A DNA stretch of 6,178 nucleotides. It comes from Solobacterium sp. UBA1789 (GTDB lineage Bacteria > Bacillota_I > Bacilli_A > Erysipelotrichales > Erysipelotrichaceae). Numbering within the stretch: the first letter of the stretch is position 1; every line of letters begins with the position of its first letter. A model generated the notes under the pieces. It did no database searches. It saw only the letters and a list, made by a program, of their open reading frames with translations, and had not been told where the DNA came from. Position numbers and translations under genes: made by a program. Positions 6,108 to 6,178 of this stretch are shown here, piece by piece. Location of the stretch: contig DCGB01000025.1 of assembly GCA_002314515.1 (NCBI GenBank), positions 1 through 6,178 on the forward strand. The letters are read 5' to 3'.

Positions 6108-6178
6108 TATTTTACTAAATCGCCTTCTGTTAAGCCTGTCATGCCAGCAGCGTTTGCTTCATCAGTATCGATGTGCAT
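6107..6178 (-). CDS. pduL: C-terminal fragment of probable phosphate propanoyltransferase (PduL-type)
   Basis: Only the last 23 codons and the TAA stop are in the window; the gene enters from the right edge. The visible peptide begins MHIDTDEANAAG, which matches the EMHIDTDEANAAG end of Salmonella PduL as I recall it, then runs on as a short Gly-Asp-rich tail ending in DLVK. PduL moves an acyl group between CoA and phosphate (propanoyl- or acetyl-phosphate formation). Many Bacillota use it as a phosphotransacetylase outside microcompartments. The ATG at the window edge is an internal methionine of this motif, not the start. The stop overlaps the thioredoxin start by one base, so the two are co-transcribed. 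The call rests on a short but distinctive peptide. Confidence 0.75.
   Translation of the reverse strand: MHIDTDEANAAGMTGLTEGDLVK

Overview
The window is AT-rich, with Bacillota-style ribosome-binding sites and TAA/TGA stops. The gene types suggest an anaerobic, probably gut-associated, low-GC Gram-positive bacterium. The oxygen-sensitive sulfatase-maturing radical SAM enzyme and the PduL-type acyltransferase tail point to anaerobic metabolism. Erysipelotrichia-like or clostridial relatives are a guess from composition only. Seven genes fill almost the whole window: five complete and two cut by the edges.

Left part (1-2381). A divergent pair shares an AT-rich intergenic region of about 130 bp. 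On the minus strand, and cut by the window start, is an XRE-family regulator with a C-terminal cupin domain. It starts at a TTG codon behind a perfect Shine-Dalgarno site, with a 7-bp inverted repeat beside it that may be an autoregulatory operator. On the plus strand is a complete M3-family oligoendopeptidase (PepF).

Centre (2376-5755). Three minus-strand genes are packed as one operon, transcribed right to left: a D-2-hydroxyacid dehydrogenase, a type I sulfatase with the Cys-type formylglycine signature, and a radical SAM/SPASM enzyme of the anaerobic sulfatase-maturating (anSME) type. The gaps are 1 nt and then an overlap (TGATG). The operon has its own extended -10 promoter directly behind the terminator of the preceding unit. 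The logic is clear: the maturase oxidises the sulfatase active-site cysteine to formylglycine, and the sulfatase then desulfates a small substrate. The sulfatase has no signal peptide, so it should act in the cytoplasm on something already imported. The dehydrogenase may process a 2-keto or 2-hydroxy acid on the same route; that part is inference. The operon's last gene runs convergently into pepF, and the two coding regions overlap by 6 bp at their stops.

Right part (5767-6178). On the minus strand, a thioredoxin gene begins inside the stop codon (TAATG) of a gene that enters from the right edge. The 23 visible C-terminal residues of that gene match the end of PduL-type phosphate propanoyltransferase. 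A clear intrinsic terminator closes this unit.

No tRNA, rRNA, CRISPR, insertion sequence or riboswitch was seen. No gene-free stretch exceeds 300 bp. The most interesting element is the compact dehydrogenase-sulfatase-maturase operon with a cytoplasmic sulfatase of unusual active-site motifs. It looks like a variant of a known system rather than a wholly new one.
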